From Chloroflexota bacterium (GTDB lineage: Bacteria > Chloroflexota > Anaerolineae > Anaerolineales > E44-bin32): DNA of 39,950 nt. This document shows, piece by piece, positions 14,852 through 23,519 of the stretch (position 1 is its first letter; each line of letters begins with the position of its first letter). A model generated the notes under the pieces. It did no database searches. It was not told the DNA's origin and saw only the letters and a program-made list of their open reading frames with translations. The stretch lies in NCBI GenBank assembly GCA_027298025.1, contig JAPUGV010000246.1, forward strand, positions 1 through 39,950, written 5' to 3'. A program made the translations under genes and the position numbers.

Positions 14852-16522
14852 TCAGGATGGGTCGATGACCGTCACCTTTGTTCCGAGAATCTCTAGGTAA
14901 ATCACGACCCCGTTGTTTGTCTCATCTGATTCCCAGATCAGATTGTGGGGATCGGCAGTGGACATCAGCGCATAAGTGCCATCTTCTAGTCCGGTGATAT
15001 CAATGGATTGGCCGGCCAGATAGTATTGATAGACGTCCGTCCAGCCTACGGAAAGACCCTGGCGGACGGGCGAGCAGCTCGTGAAGCCCGCCCGGTCAAT
15101 CCGTTCCGCCTCCGAGCTTCTGCGGATGTCTCTCAGGCAGTAGCTGACTTTGCCGCTCGTGGCGACAACTTGATCCAATGTTCCGTTGGGTTGCAGTGTC
15201 CAGAGCTCGTAGACCGCGAAACTATCCAGGTGCCAGTGATTGTGCCCAGGGTGAAAGATGAGCTCCCCAATCGACTCCTCGCTGTATTCCCCATCGTCTC
15301 TCAAGATACGCTGGACCACAGATTGTGTATCCGACCCGGGATCCACCTCGCCTATCAAGTCCAGAGGGCCGTATCCCCCGTTCCAAACCGAATTGGTCAG
15401 CTTCAGCAGAGTGCTGCCATTGCTCGAGGAATGGGTGATTCGGAGCCCAGAAGGGACTAACGTTCGAAGGTCAGGCAAGAGCAGTGTCGGACCATCCTGG
15501 TCGGCGTCAAACAGGGCAGCCAGCAGCGCTCGTTCGGGCTCCAGGCCCTCCAGGTAAATCTCCCTTATCGCTACACTGCGATCAGGCGCAGGACCGCGCG
15601 TCCTAGATGTCGTGTCCTCTGTGGCGTTTAAGGGGAGCACCATGGTTCCCGTGCCAACGAGCAGCTGGCTCAGTTTAGCGGGTTCTTGGTTCCGATACTG
15701 GTAAGGAAGAAGGATGGTCGGCTCTATGGATCGGGCGATTCCCGCCGCCTGTTCAGGAGATAGCGAAGTTTGATTGTCCAGCGAAAGCAGCGCCACATCC
15801 ACCTTACCAACATCAGCAATATTGGGAATGAACTGGGCTTCGCCGGCTACGAACAGCCGAAAGTCCCCAAAGCTCGCCAGGTAGCTGTTTCCGACGTGCA
15901 ACCGCGGGCCATCCGGCAGCATTTCGGCCCGGTACGCCGGCACCGCCAATAATCCAATTCCGTCAACCATGATAAGGGCATCCGATTTCAAAGGCACAAA
16001 CGAGAGCAGTCCCTCTAAATAGCGAGCGGACTCCGGATCCACAATCAGTTGGGTCGAATCTTTCGAGATCTGGCGGATGGCGTGCACATCGAGATGCTCG
16101 GGGAGCGGATCCGTGATCCAGATTTGGTCCGCCTTGGGTAGCGACGAATAGTCCCCCGCTCCAGACCAGGGGTTGACGTGCACCACCGTCTCACCCAGCT
16201 TCAGGATCAACGACCCAAACCCCGCCTGTCGCAATTTGACCGTCTCTTCTAGGGTTTCGATAACGATGGTCCGCTCCCCCAGCTCACCCTGCCAGTTCAG
16301 GCGGGCCAGCAAACCGGGTGAATGGGCGGTCTGCACAGGGACTGGGGTGGGTTGGAGCTCGAGCACTGGCAGTCGAGACCGGGGAGACGTCTCGGGCGCC
16401 GAGAGCTGGATGGATTGTGGGGGGGCGGGCGGGTCGGGGCTGACCACAGCACAGCTCCCGAGGAGCAATGCAAGAGCAGGGAGCGATCGAGCGAGGTGGA
16501 TCCGGGTCATATTCCTGAGCAT
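14852..16522 (-). CDS. Lipoprotein fusing a degenerate metallo-beta-lactamase fold to a lysyl-oxidase-like domain
   Basis: A 556-residue predicted lipoprotein (lipobox LLGSC, Cys24) with a Pro/Ser-rich spacer to about residue 70. Residues about 98-298 follow the UlaG-like metallo-beta-lactamase pattern strand by strand, but the metal ligands are gone. The usual THxHxDHxD is TDPLPEHLD, the GDT motif is GEAQ, and the late Met-His is Tyr-Gln. Residues about 345-545 match bacterial lysyl-oxidase-like (PF01186) domains, with the copper-binding His cluster HPGHNHWHLD at 424-432, FAVYELW, SYCLRD, and the closing DPHNLIWESDETNN. Lysyl oxidases are copper amine oxidases. The start may be ATG 16522 or ATG 16510; neither has a good ribosome-binding site. 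The combination suggests an extracellular copper protein with a structural or ligand-binding front domain. Confidence 0.75.
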   Translation of the reverse strand: MLRNMTRIHLARSLPALALLLGSCAVVSPDPPAPPQSIQLSAPETSPRSRLPVLELQPTPVPVQTAHSPGLLARLNWQGELGERTIVIETLEETVKLRQAGFGSLILKLGETVVHVNPWSGAGDYSSLPKADQIWITDPLPEHLDVHAIRQISKDSTQLIVDPESARYLEGLLSFVPLKSDALIMVDGIGLLAVPAYRAEMLPDGPRLHVGNSYLASFGDFRLFVAGEAQFIPNIADVGKVDVALLSLDNQTSLSPEQAAGIARSIEPTILLPYQYRNQEPAKLSQLLVGTGTMVLPLNATEDTTSRTRGPAPDRSVAIREIYLEGLEPERALLAALFDADQDGPTLLLPDLRTLVPSGLRITHSSSNGSTLLKLTNSVWNGGYGPLDLIGEVDPGSDTQSVVQRILRDDGEYSEESIGELIFHPGHNHWHLDSFAVYELWTLQPNGTLDQVVATSGKVSYCLRDIRRSSEAERIDRAGFTSCSPVRQGLSVGWTDVYQYYLAGQSIDITGLEDGTYALMSTADPHNLIWESDETNNGVVIYLEILGTKVTVIDPS

Positions 16523-16688
16523 GACTGATTACAACATGGCCGGCAGCCGCTGTGAATAGACCGTGCGTAACAAATAGGGGCTGAGAGCTCGTTGAAAGGT
16601 ATGAACCCAGGCAGGGAGATACGGCGATAACGCGTGGTTAACGCTCAAAGCATTAAGTGTCCTGGACCGAAAATTAGGGACGGGTTCC

Positions 16689-17693
16689 ATGATAGCTTTT
16701 CTGAAACGGACAACGATGGCGGCTACCGTACTTTTCGCCCCGCTCCACGCGGCAGGTGTAATCCTTCTCTGCCTTGCACGTGTTGCGGGCCATGCGGAGC
16801 ATTGGCTGGTCGATTCCCTGAGCTACGGACTGCCAATACTCCTGCTGCTATCTGTCCTACACCTCCCGGGCGCAATCTGGAGACGATCCCCCTATCTCCT
16901 CTCCGCAACCGCGATCCCGCTCGTCGTGTTTGGGTTGTTCTATGGATCGAGCTACGTGCCACGACCGCCCTCCGACGATGTGGCGCCCAGTTTTACGGTC
17001 ATGTCGTACAACGTTTGGGGCGGGAACAATAATTACGACCGCATCGTAGAGGCTATCGAGGAAAAGGCTGCCGACGTGGTCGGCCTGCAAGAGATCACCG
17101 ATCGAATCGCGGACGAGATTCAAGGCGACCTTGCAGATCGCTACCCGTATCAGGCGATCGACGGCGACCAGGCAGTGTTCAGTCGGTATCCCATCGTGGG
17201 CCACGAGGTCCTGCTGATCGGAGACCAGAGAGCCCCCATCACAGTGCAGCACATCGATCTGGATTTGAATGGCACGCAGATTGGGATAGTCAATGTTCAC
17301 ACCCACTCGCCCCAGCTGATGGCCTCTCGCCTTATGGGGCTGCGACTCGGGTACCCCAGTGGTTTCGTCAATCGGTGGCGCGACCTGGAGGTGCGCGAAC
17401 TGATGAAGGCCATCGAAAAGATGGAAGGCCCACTGGTGGTGTTGGGCGACTTCAATCTGACAGAGCTTCAGGCCGTCTATGGAGAACTGACGGGGGTGCT
17501 GCGCGATGCTCACAAAGAAGCCGGCTACGGCCTGGGACTCACGCGCACTCCACTGCGCGGGCTCGGGCCACCACTGTGGCGCATTGACTTTGTGTTCCAT
17601 TCATCGGATCTCGTGGCGCTGGGTACGGATTTCGGTGCCTTCGGTGGGTCGGACCACCGGCCTGTAGTGGCAGAGCTCGCGTTTCGCGACTAG
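16689..17693 (+). CDS. Membrane-anchored endonuclease/exonuclease/phosphatase-family hydrolase
   Basis: A 334-residue protein with about three N-terminal membrane helices (roughly residues 8-30, 42-62 and 68-90) followed by an EEP domain from about residue 100. Motifs in order are VMSYNVWGG (Asn), VGLQEITD (catalytic Glu), VNVHTHSP, VLGDFNLTE (Asp-Asn) and SDHRPVVAEL (Asp-His), so the metal-dependent phosphodiester active site is complete. The domain probably faces outward. Substrates in the family range from nucleic acids to phospholipids, and nothing here decides which. An AGGGA precedes the ATG at 16689. It converges with the DUF1501 gene. Confidence 0.88.
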   Translation: MIAFLKRTTMAATVLFAPLHAAGVILLCLARVAGHAEHWLVDSLSYGLPILLLLSVLHLPGAIWRRSPYLLSATAIPLVVFGLFYGSSYVPRPPSDDVAPSFTVMSYNVWGGNNNYDRIVEAIEEKAADVVGLQEITDRIADEIQGDLADRYPYQAIDGDQAVFSRYPIVGHEVLLIGDQRAPITVQHIDLDLNGTQIGIVNVHTHSPQLMASRLMGLRLGYPSGFVNRWRDLEVRELMKAIEKMEGPLVVLGDFNLTELQAVYGELTGVLRDAHKEAGYGLGLTRTPLRGLGPPLWRIDFVFHSSDLVALGTDFGAFGGSDHRPVVAELAFRD

Positions 17694-17779
17694 CGAAATC
17701 TCGTCGGATCGGACTATGGGCGAGAGCCCGCACAAATAGGGTTCCGAGTGAGAATCGAATCTGCCCAGACAGGCACGAC

Positions 17780-19066
17780 TCAGCTGTTGCGTGGATTTGC
17801 AAGCCCAAGGAATCCGCCGACTCGATAACCCGGGAAGACCTCATCGATACGGTTATTCTTCAGCCGCTTCAGCACAATCTCGGCCAATACTTCGCGGAAG
17901 TCAGTCGTGATCGCCAGGTCGCCGGGACCGTACAAGTTATCTGGAGCTAGCCCGGGCCACTCTCCGTACACTTTCCCGCCGAGAATCCCTCCACCCATCA
18001 CAAACATGACTCCTCCATGTCCATGGTCGGTGCCACCGCCTCCGTTCTCCGCCACCCGCCGGCCAAATTCAGACATCGTCACTACCGTCGCGTCTTTCAT
18101 CTTCTCGCCCATGTCCCGATGGAAGGCCGCAAGACCGCCGGCAACTGAGGCCATGAGCTGCGGCATGCGCCCTTCCTCCGCCCCCTGCTGGATGTGCGTG
18201 TCCCACCCGCCGATGTCGATACAAGCGATCTCAAGCCCCAGCTCGGATTTGGCGAGCAACGCGATCTGGGAGAGACCCCGCCCGAAGTCGTCTTCTGGAT
18301 AATCCGCTCCGCCTGACGGCTGATAACCTGCAGGGTCGAGTCCCGCGAGCAGGTCCATGGCCTCGAAAGTGGTTGCGGCCTGGCTCGACAGTTCCTGAAA
18401 CAGGCTCTCATCACGTTCTGGGAGTTCGTAGAGCGAACTGAGCGTCTGCTGCAGCACGGCCACGCCCTGTGGGTTTCCAGGCAGATGGAACTCCGCCACC
18501 GACTGCAAGGCGGTCGCCGGCACCGGTCCGCGCAGGGAGGCCTGGAGCCCGACGCCAACGCCAATCGCCCGGAAAGGCGACTCATTTTCCCAGGGAGCGG
18601 TGAGCAAGTGGCGCGCGATCCAGCCGCTGGCGATTTGCTTCTCTCCCGGTGTACCGCGTTCCATGTAGTCCATGGCATCAAAGTGGGAATGCGTCGGATC
18701 CGGGGAGCCACAAGCATGCACGATGGCCAGCTCGCCCGCCTGGAACGGATCCAGGAGCGGACGCAGGCTGGGATGCAGGCTGAATCGATCGTCGAGTTCG
18801 ATGGAGCTGACGTCGTTGCCAGCACGAGGTTCTGTAATTGAGAGGTTCGCGCGGGCGCCATAGTACTCTGATTCAAAGTGCGGGATCACGGCGTTTAACC
18901 CATCCATCCCGCCGCGCAGGAACACGCAGACCAGAAGGTCGCCGGAAGGGGCGCTTCCGGGCGGCGCGAAGGCCAAGCGGGGTGCCCAGCCGGGAAGAGC
19001 CAGCGGAGCGGTCGACAGGCCCGCGATGCGTAGGAACTCGCGACGATTGAGGGTCTTGGTGTCCAT
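17780..19066 (-). CDS. Tat-exported DUF1501 protein
   Basis: A 428-residue protein beginning with the twin-arginine signal NRREFLRIAGLSTAP. It then carries the DUF1501 marks: FLRGGMDGLNAVIP, CGSPDPTHSHFDAMDYME, TMSEFGRRVAENG and GTDHGHGGVMFVMGGGI. The fold is related to sulfatase/alkaline-phosphatase-like enzymes, and no reaction is established for the family. It is 12 nt downstream of the DUF1800 gene on the same strand. The two families are found side by side in many bacteria and probably act together outside the membrane. Confidence 0.92.
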   Translation of the reverse strand: MDTKTLNRREFLRIAGLSTAPLALPGWAPRLAFAPPGSAPSGDLLVCVFLRGGMDGLNAVIPHFESEYYGARANLSITEPRAGNDVSSIELDDRFSLHPSLRPLLDPFQAGELAIVHACGSPDPTHSHFDAMDYMERGTPGEKQIASGWIARHLLTAPWENESPFRAIGVGVGLQASLRGPVPATALQSVAEFHLPGNPQGVAVLQQTLSSLYELPERDESLFQELSSQAATTFEAMDLLAGLDPAGYQPSGGADYPEDDFGRGLSQIALLAKSELGLEIACIDIGGWDTHIQQGAEEGRMPQLMASVAGGLAAFHRDMGEKMKDATVVTMSEFGRRVAENGGGGTDHGHGGVMFVMGGGILGGKVYGEWPGLAPDNLYGPGDLAITTDFREVLAEIVLKRLKNNRIDEVFPGYRVGGFLGLANPRNS

Positions 19067-19078
19067 AATTTCACCTCG

Positions 19079-20584
19079 TTACCGGATCTGAAAATGGGGC
19101 GACGCTAGGATCAGGCCCGCCAGCAGCGAAGGCGGACCAACTTCCATAGTTAGATCCGAATCTTGGATCGAATCGCCGAAGCCGATCAGAATGTGGCGGG
19201 CGTCCGAAGGTAGCTGCGCGCCCAGTAGGGCCCGGCTCAGGTCGTCAATCAGGCCCGACATGCTCGAATAGCCCCCGAACTGCTCCAGGAGATCGATGCT
19301 GATCCCCGGGAGCCTGCCGGAGGCAATCATCAGCGCCAGGTTCCACCGGTAGAGGGACTGATTGGTGTTGGCCCAGGCGGAGGCATAATCCGGATACCCG
19401 TCAGGAGTGGGCCAGCCGAAGGGAACCTGGCCGAGGGCCTGCAGGAAGAAGCGCAGGATTCGATCGAGCCTCCCGTCGGCACCGGTCACCCGGATGGCGG
19501 AGACGGCAAAATCCAGCGGGCGCTTGAGCTTCAGCCCGGCCGAGGCCGCGAACTCGTCGGAATAAATGATGGTTCGAAGCATGGCCGGGATGTCGCCATC
19601 CGTCTGGGCATAGGTCTCAGCTACCTGGTCTATCATTGAATCGCCTGGAGCATCCGATACGAACCGTTGGCTCAGCTTTGTGGCGATGAAGCGGGCGGTG
19701 GAAGGATGCTCGGCCAGGATCTCCAACGCTCGATCGCCGTCTCCCTTCCCGCCTGGCAGCTCCTGACCCAATAGGGTTTTAGCGTCGGTATCGTGCCAGT
19801 TCGGTAGATAGATAAATTCGCCCGTGTTTCGGCGAAACCCTCCGACCGACCAGCCCGTGAAGGCCCGCGCTAGGGCCTGGATGTCGGCGTAGGTGTAGCC
19901 ACCGTCCACACCAAGGGTATGCAGCTCGAGGATCTCGCGCGCGTAATTCTCGTTTGGGCTTGGCTGGCGCGATTGCGCGTTATCCAGGTAGACTAGCATT
20001 GCCGGGCTGTGGGCGGAGGCGGTGAGCATGTCCGGTAACTTCCCCAGCGCGTGTGCGCGGATAACTTCTCGGTCGTCCACGCCCTTGAGGAATAGTTCGG
20101 GGGGCGAATAGGCGAAAATGTTGAAGTGATTGGTCCAGAAGTCGACCATCACTTCGAACAGCTGATTGGGGCTGTAGATCTGGCGCGCGACCGCCGATGC
20201 GCCCAGTTCCCGGGCAACCCGGCCGTTTTCTTGCAGATCTCTGAGCTCGATCGGGGACATTTTCAGCGTCTCAAATTCCGCCAGCCGGTCTTCCACATCG
20301 GAAGGGTCTGAGGAATCCGCGGCCAGTTGCTGCTCAAGCCACGCTTCCAGCCCGACGCGTGTTGCGGAATCCAATTCCGTTGCAGTCGGCCCAAAGGTCA
20401 GACGGCGGAGGGTGTGCAGGATCAAGCCCTCCTGATCGAGAATGGGAGCTGCGGGGGGGATCGCCCCGGCGCCGACCTCCAACGTTCGGCCCGGCCGGAG
20501 CGGATTGCAGGCTGCAAGAGCGGCCAGGGTCCCGCCCAGTCCGGAAATACGAAGGAAATCGCGCCTTGAAACGGGGCCGGTCAT
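19079..20584 (-). CDS. Tat-exported DUF1800 protein
   Basis: A 501-residue DUF1800 protein with a twin-arginine signal, SRRDFLRISGLGGTLAALAAC, whose end looks like a lipobox (LAAC), so it may be a Tat-exported lipoprotein. Family features include HTLRRLTFGPT near residue 60, the block MVDFWTNHFNIF, NENYAREILELHTLGVDGGYT, ALARAFTGW and FIATKLSQRFVSD. Function is unknown for the family. It forms an operon with the DUF1501 gene and is divergent from csaA across an 87-nt gap. Confidence 0.92.
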   Translation of the reverse strand: MTGPVSRRDFLRISGLGGTLAALAACNPLRPGRTLEVGAGAIPPAAPILDQEGLILHTLRRLTFGPTATELDSATRVGLEAWLEQQLAADSSDPSDVEDRLAEFETLKMSPIELRDLQENGRVARELGASAVARQIYSPNQLFEVMVDFWTNHFNIFAYSPPELFLKGVDDREVIRAHALGKLPDMLTASAHSPAMLVYLDNAQSRQPSPNENYAREILELHTLGVDGGYTYADIQALARAFTGWSVGGFRRNTGEFIYLPNWHDTDAKTLLGQELPGGKGDGDRALEILAEHPSTARFIATKLSQRFVSDAPGDSMIDQVAETYAQTDGDIPAMLRTIIYSDEFAASAGLKLKRPLDFAVSAIRVTGADGRLDRILRFFLQALGQVPFGWPTPDGYPDYASAWANTNQSLYRWNLALMIASGRLPGISIDLLEQFGGYSSMSGLIDDLSRALLGAQLPSDARHILIGFGDSIQDSDLTMEVGPPSLLAGLILASPHFQIR

Positions 20585-20671
20585 ACACGCATTCTGCGGC
20601 GGCGCTATTGGCGTTCAGTCAGTGTTCTGTAACGGGGAAGTAAAATCAGACCCGACCAACTGGGAGGAGCG

Positions 20672-21010
20672 ATGGGACAGATCGAGTGGGAGGACTTCGA
20701 ACGGGTGGATATGCGGGTCGGCCGGGTGCTTCAAGTCGAGGACTTTGAGGAAGCCCGCAACCCCTCTTATCTCTTGCGGATCGACTTCGGCCCGGAGATT
20801 GGGGCCAAACAGTCGGCAGCCGCAATTCGGGATCTCTACAGCAAGGAAGAGCTTCGGGATCGTCTGGTGGTGGCCGTGGTGAACTTCCCGCCGAAGCAGA
20901 TCGCGAACCATATCTCAGAAGTCCTGGTGCTGGCCGGCGTCAACTCAGACGGCTCCATGCGCTTGCTCCAGCCCGACGCCGAAGTCGAGCTTGGGGCGCG
21001 CGTCCGGTGA
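20672..21010 (+). CDS. csaA: CsaA-type tRNA-binding-domain protein
   Basis: A 112-residue stand-alone OB-fold protein of the tRNA_bind family, closest to CsaA. DMRVGRVLQVEDFEEARNPSY is the family opening, and VVAVVNFPPKQIANHISEVLVLAGV is the conserved core. The whole protein is one domain, the usual length for CsaA. CsaA has been described as a secretion-related chaperone that also binds tRNA. A GGGAGGAG ribosome-binding site precedes the ATG. Confidence 0.9.
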   Translation: MGQIEWEDFERVDMRVGRVLQVEDFEEARNPSYLLRIDFGPEIGAKQSAAAIRDLYSKEELRDRLVVAVVNFPPKQIANHISEVLVLAGVNSDGSMRLLQPDAEVELGARVR

Positions 21011-21096
21011 CTCAGCTTGGGGCGGTACGTGTCCGAAGGGATGATGCATAATACGCATAAGATGAAGAACCTCGCTAACCGTGTTGTCGCCAGCAC

Positions 21097-21507
21097 ATGA
21101 AAATCGATGCGCTGATCGCTCCCTCCTTTATATCTAGCATCCCGGAAGTTGCAAGGAGCGCCGAACAGGCAGGCTTCGAAGCCATTTGGTCCTCAGAGAC
21201 CCAGCATGATCCCTTCCTGCCTCTGGCGCTGGTCTCCGAACATACTGAGCGGATAAGATTTGGCACTTCGGTAGCGATCGGCTTCGCCCGCAGTCCCGCC
21301 ACGCTCGCCTACACGGCCTGGGATCTGGCAGAGGCTTCCAAAGGCAGGTTCATTCTGGGATTGGGTACGCAAGTCAGGCCGCATATCGAGCGATATGAGG
21401 GTTTGGTTGACCGGCTTGCGCTTTACATACCGTACGTTCCGGGCCAGCGAGATGAAGAGTGGAATGAGCTATTGGAGGGTGTTCGAGCGCGACTCGGATC
21501 CGCTTGA
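21097..21507 (+). pseudogene. Luciferase-like F420-dependent oxidoreductase with a large internal in-frame deletion
   Basis: The first 100 residues match the N-terminus of the roughly 320-residue F420-dependent luciferase-like family (WSSETQHDPFLPLALVSEHTERI, RSPATLAYTAWDL, FILGLGTQVRPHIER). The reading then jumps, without leaving frame, into what is normally the extreme C-terminus: RYEGLVDRLALYIPYVPG. About 180-200 residues, including most of the barrel and much of the cofactor pocket, are missing, leaving 136 residues. The junction falls at an Arg shared by both flanks (HIER/RYEG). Such a protein should not fold as a TIM barrel. A real deletion or an assembly join are both possible. Confidence 0.75.
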
Positions 21508-21566
21508 TACAATTCAGGATGTTGAGTAGGCGAGACTGGATCGCATAGAGCGCTAGGAGTAATCCT

Positions 21567-22046
21567 ATGACAGCGGCACCACTTACGAAGAAACAAGCAA
21601 TGGCGGCTCGCGGGTTGATGACGATCGTGTTGATCGGACTGTTCATCTTCATGATCGGAATCTATCCGAACATAATCGGCATGGACCGCAGTCCAGTGGT
21701 GGGATTCGTGCAGATTGGAGTTTGGCTGCTGGGCCTGGGCATCCTGCTCCTAGGATCCACGATGACCGTTAAGGTCATCCGCAACGGCCACCCAAACTCG
21801 CTGAGGTCGGAAGTCGGGCTACGGTTGATCGCAACCGGCTATGTGTTTGCTGTGGCGGCCTCTTTCGCCGATTTTCTGGGAATCGGCTCGCACGCACTTC
21901 CGGGAATATCCTATGGTCCGCTGCAGGTGACCGGCCTTGCGCTCGGTGTGCTGGTCAGCTTATTTGGCGTGATCCTCTATTGGCCCGGGAAGGGAAGCAA
22001 GGCCTCCAGCGAGGAGCAGAGCTCCGCACAACCGGCCACCACGTAA
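21567..22046 (+). CDS. Small four-helix membrane protein, unknown function
   Basis: A 159-residue protein with four predicted membrane helices (about residues 16-34, 44-65, 83-104 and 113-136) and a short polar tail rich in Ser, Gln and Glu. I do not recognise a family. TAGGAG lies 8 nt before the ATG and TACAAT at about 21507-21512 could be a -10 box, so it is probably transcribed on its own. The hairpin at 22143-22168 lies between it and the convergent reductase gene. Confidence 0.75.
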   Translation: MTAAPLTKKQAMAARGLMTIVLIGLFIFMIGIYPNIIGMDRSPVVGFVQIGVWLLGLGILLLGSTMTVKVIRNGHPNSLRSEVGLRLIATGYVFAVAASFADFLGIGSHALPGISYGPLQVTGLALGVLVSLFGVILYWPGKGSKASSEEQSSAQPATT

Positions 22047-22142
22047 TCAACGCAACCCCCTTCCCAAGACCCCGGCAAGCGATTCATCAGCCAACTGCGT
22101 CCAACCTGACCTGAGATCCGGAGTGCGCACAAGAAATGAAAG

Positions 22143-22168
22143 CGGGGCTGCCCGTTCCGGCAGCCCCG
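22143..22168 (-). terminator. Rho-independent terminator of the ferredoxin reductase gene
   Basis: CGGGGCTGCC (22143-22152) and GGCAGCCCCG (22159-22168) form a perfect 10-bp stem with a 6-nt loop. Read on the minus strand it is followed by CTTTCATTTCTT, a U-rich tail, so it fits a terminator about 30 nt after the reductase stop. It may also catch plus-strand transcripts. Confidence 0.85.
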
Positions 22169-22198
22169 TCTGCTCGCTGTTCCGACAGACAGAATTTG

Positions 22199-23242
22199 TT
22201 ACTTATCGGCCATCTTCTCGCTTGAGTGGCCGGGAAAGACCTTCTCGCCAGGCTTGATGGCTACGTAAGCATAGTTCACGGCCACCGTCACCTGACCGTA
22301 GCCGACGACGATGAGGTTGAGCGGTTCCAAATCGTCCTGCAGCGCCAAATCCCCGGCAGCATACACGTTGGGCAGGTTGGTCTCCATCTTGTTGTTCACC
22401 CGGATATAGCGTCGCCCGATGGTCTCCAGGCCCCATTTCCGGATCGGCCCTAAATCGGCCTTGAAACCCAGTGAGAGGACGGTCGCGTCCACGTCGATGG
22501 TGGTTTCCTCGTCGGTCCGATTGTCAAAGATCACTGCCCGTTCGACGTGGCCGTCGCCTTGGATCTCGCGCAGCTCGTGATGAATCTTGACCTCCACGCT
22601 GGATTCGTTCAGCTGGTTCACCGAATTATCGTGGGCGCGAAAGCCCGGCCGCCGGTGAATCAGCGTTACGTGCTCCGCGATGGGCTCGGCAGCCAAGGCC
22701 CAATCGACGGCGCTGTCGCCGCCGCCCACGATCAGGACCCGCTTGTCGGCAAACTTCCCGATATCCCGGACGAAATAGTCCAGGCCCTTTCCTTCGAATT
22801 GATCCACGCTCTCATTTGGCAGCTTGACGGGGCGGAAAGCTCCAATTCCGGCCGCGATGATGACCGCTCTCGAGTAATGATCTCCCTTCGTAGTCCCGAT
22901 GACCCAGCCTTCCTCATCCGGTTCGCCGCCCGGGAGCGGCACGCGACGCAGCGTCTCGGCCCGCTCGCCAAGGGCGAACTTTGTGTCCCATTGACCGGCT
23001 TGCTCGAACAAGTTCTCCACCAGGTCCTTCCCGACGATGGCGGGGAACCCCGGCGTGTCGAAGATTTTCTTCTGGGGATACAAGGCCGTGATCTGACCCC
23101 CCGCCTGCGGGAGTGCGTCGATCAATTTGCAGCTCATCTCGCGCATGCCAGCATAGAATGCGCCAAACATACCGGTCGGCCCGGCCCCTAGGATCGTGAG
23201 ATCGAAAACCTCAGGTTCTGTGCTTTTTCCCATTTGATCCAT
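22199..23242 (-). CDS. Ferredoxin-NADP reductase, thioredoxin-reductase-like (type 2)
   Basis: A 347-residue FAD/NAD(P) flavoprotein. The FAD motif ILGAGPTGMFGAFYAG is near residue 17 and the NADP motif VLIVGGGDSAVDWAL near residue 170. LPQAGGQITALYPQKKIFDTPG and the C-terminal VYAAGDLA complete the pattern. The redox CxxC of thioredoxin reductases is absent, which separates the FNR group (YumC-like) from TrxB. It should pass electrons between NADPH and ferredoxin or flavodoxin in the cytoplasm. The start may be ATG 23242 (AGGG seven bases upstream) or the ATG three codons later. A good terminator follows. Confidence 0.9.
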   Translation of the reverse strand: MDQMGKSTEPEVFDLTILGAGPTGMFGAFYAGMREMSCKLIDALPQAGGQITALYPQKKIFDTPGFPAIVGKDLVENLFEQAGQWDTKFALGERAETLRRVPLPGGEPDEEGWVIGTTKGDHYSRAVIIAAGIGAFRPVKLPNESVDQFEGKGLDYFVRDIGKFADKRVLIVGGGDSAVDWALAAEPIAEHVTLIHRRPGFRAHDNSVNQLNESSVEVKIHHELREIQGDGHVERAVIFDNRTDEETTIDVDATVLSLGFKADLGPIRKWGLETIGRRYIRVNNKMETNLPNVYAAGDLALQDDLEPLNLIVVGYGQVTVAVNYAYVAIKPGEKVFPGHSSEKMADK

Positions 23243-23401
23243 TCAGCCCTATTCGGATGCGTGAAGGCAGCCGCGAGCGGCACCCCCGGGCACGATTTTA
23301 GCAAACCGCCGGCGTCGTTTAGAATAGTCCCCTGGACAGTTTGCGGCCTGAAGGACGTACATATCCTGCGAACTTATACCAGAGCATTGTTAGGATCCCT
23401 T

Positions 23402-23519
23402 CTCACCTGTGCCTTGGGGCATACGGGTAGAGCCAAAAGTTCCACCCGGCGCGGATCGATCTCACCCGTGCCTTAGGGCATAGAGGTGGAGGCTAAAGTT
23501 CCACCCGGCGCGGATCGAT
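23402..23519. repeat. Tandem 59-bp duplication covering the gmk 3' end
   Basis: Units 23402-23460 and 23461-23519 are head-to-tail copies with 52 of 59 bases identical. The right-hand unit contains the last codons and stop of gmk. The left-hand unit is an extra copy lying past the stop, in which the stop codon has been altered. Differences cluster in the middle while the 25-base distal part is identical. Confidence 0.85.

Noticed and set aside
21505-21507. TGA at the end of the deleted luciferase-like gene as another selenocysteine codon
   Set aside because: It falls after the natural C-terminus, the following frame soon stops again, and no hairpin is nearby.
22547-23191. Plus-strand frame opposite the ferredoxin reductase
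   Set aside because: Shadow of the complete FNR gene in GC-rich DNA.
23402-23519. CRISPR-like or mobile repeat
   Set aside because: Only two directly abutting copies without spacers, inverted ends or a transposase; a tandem duplication fits better.
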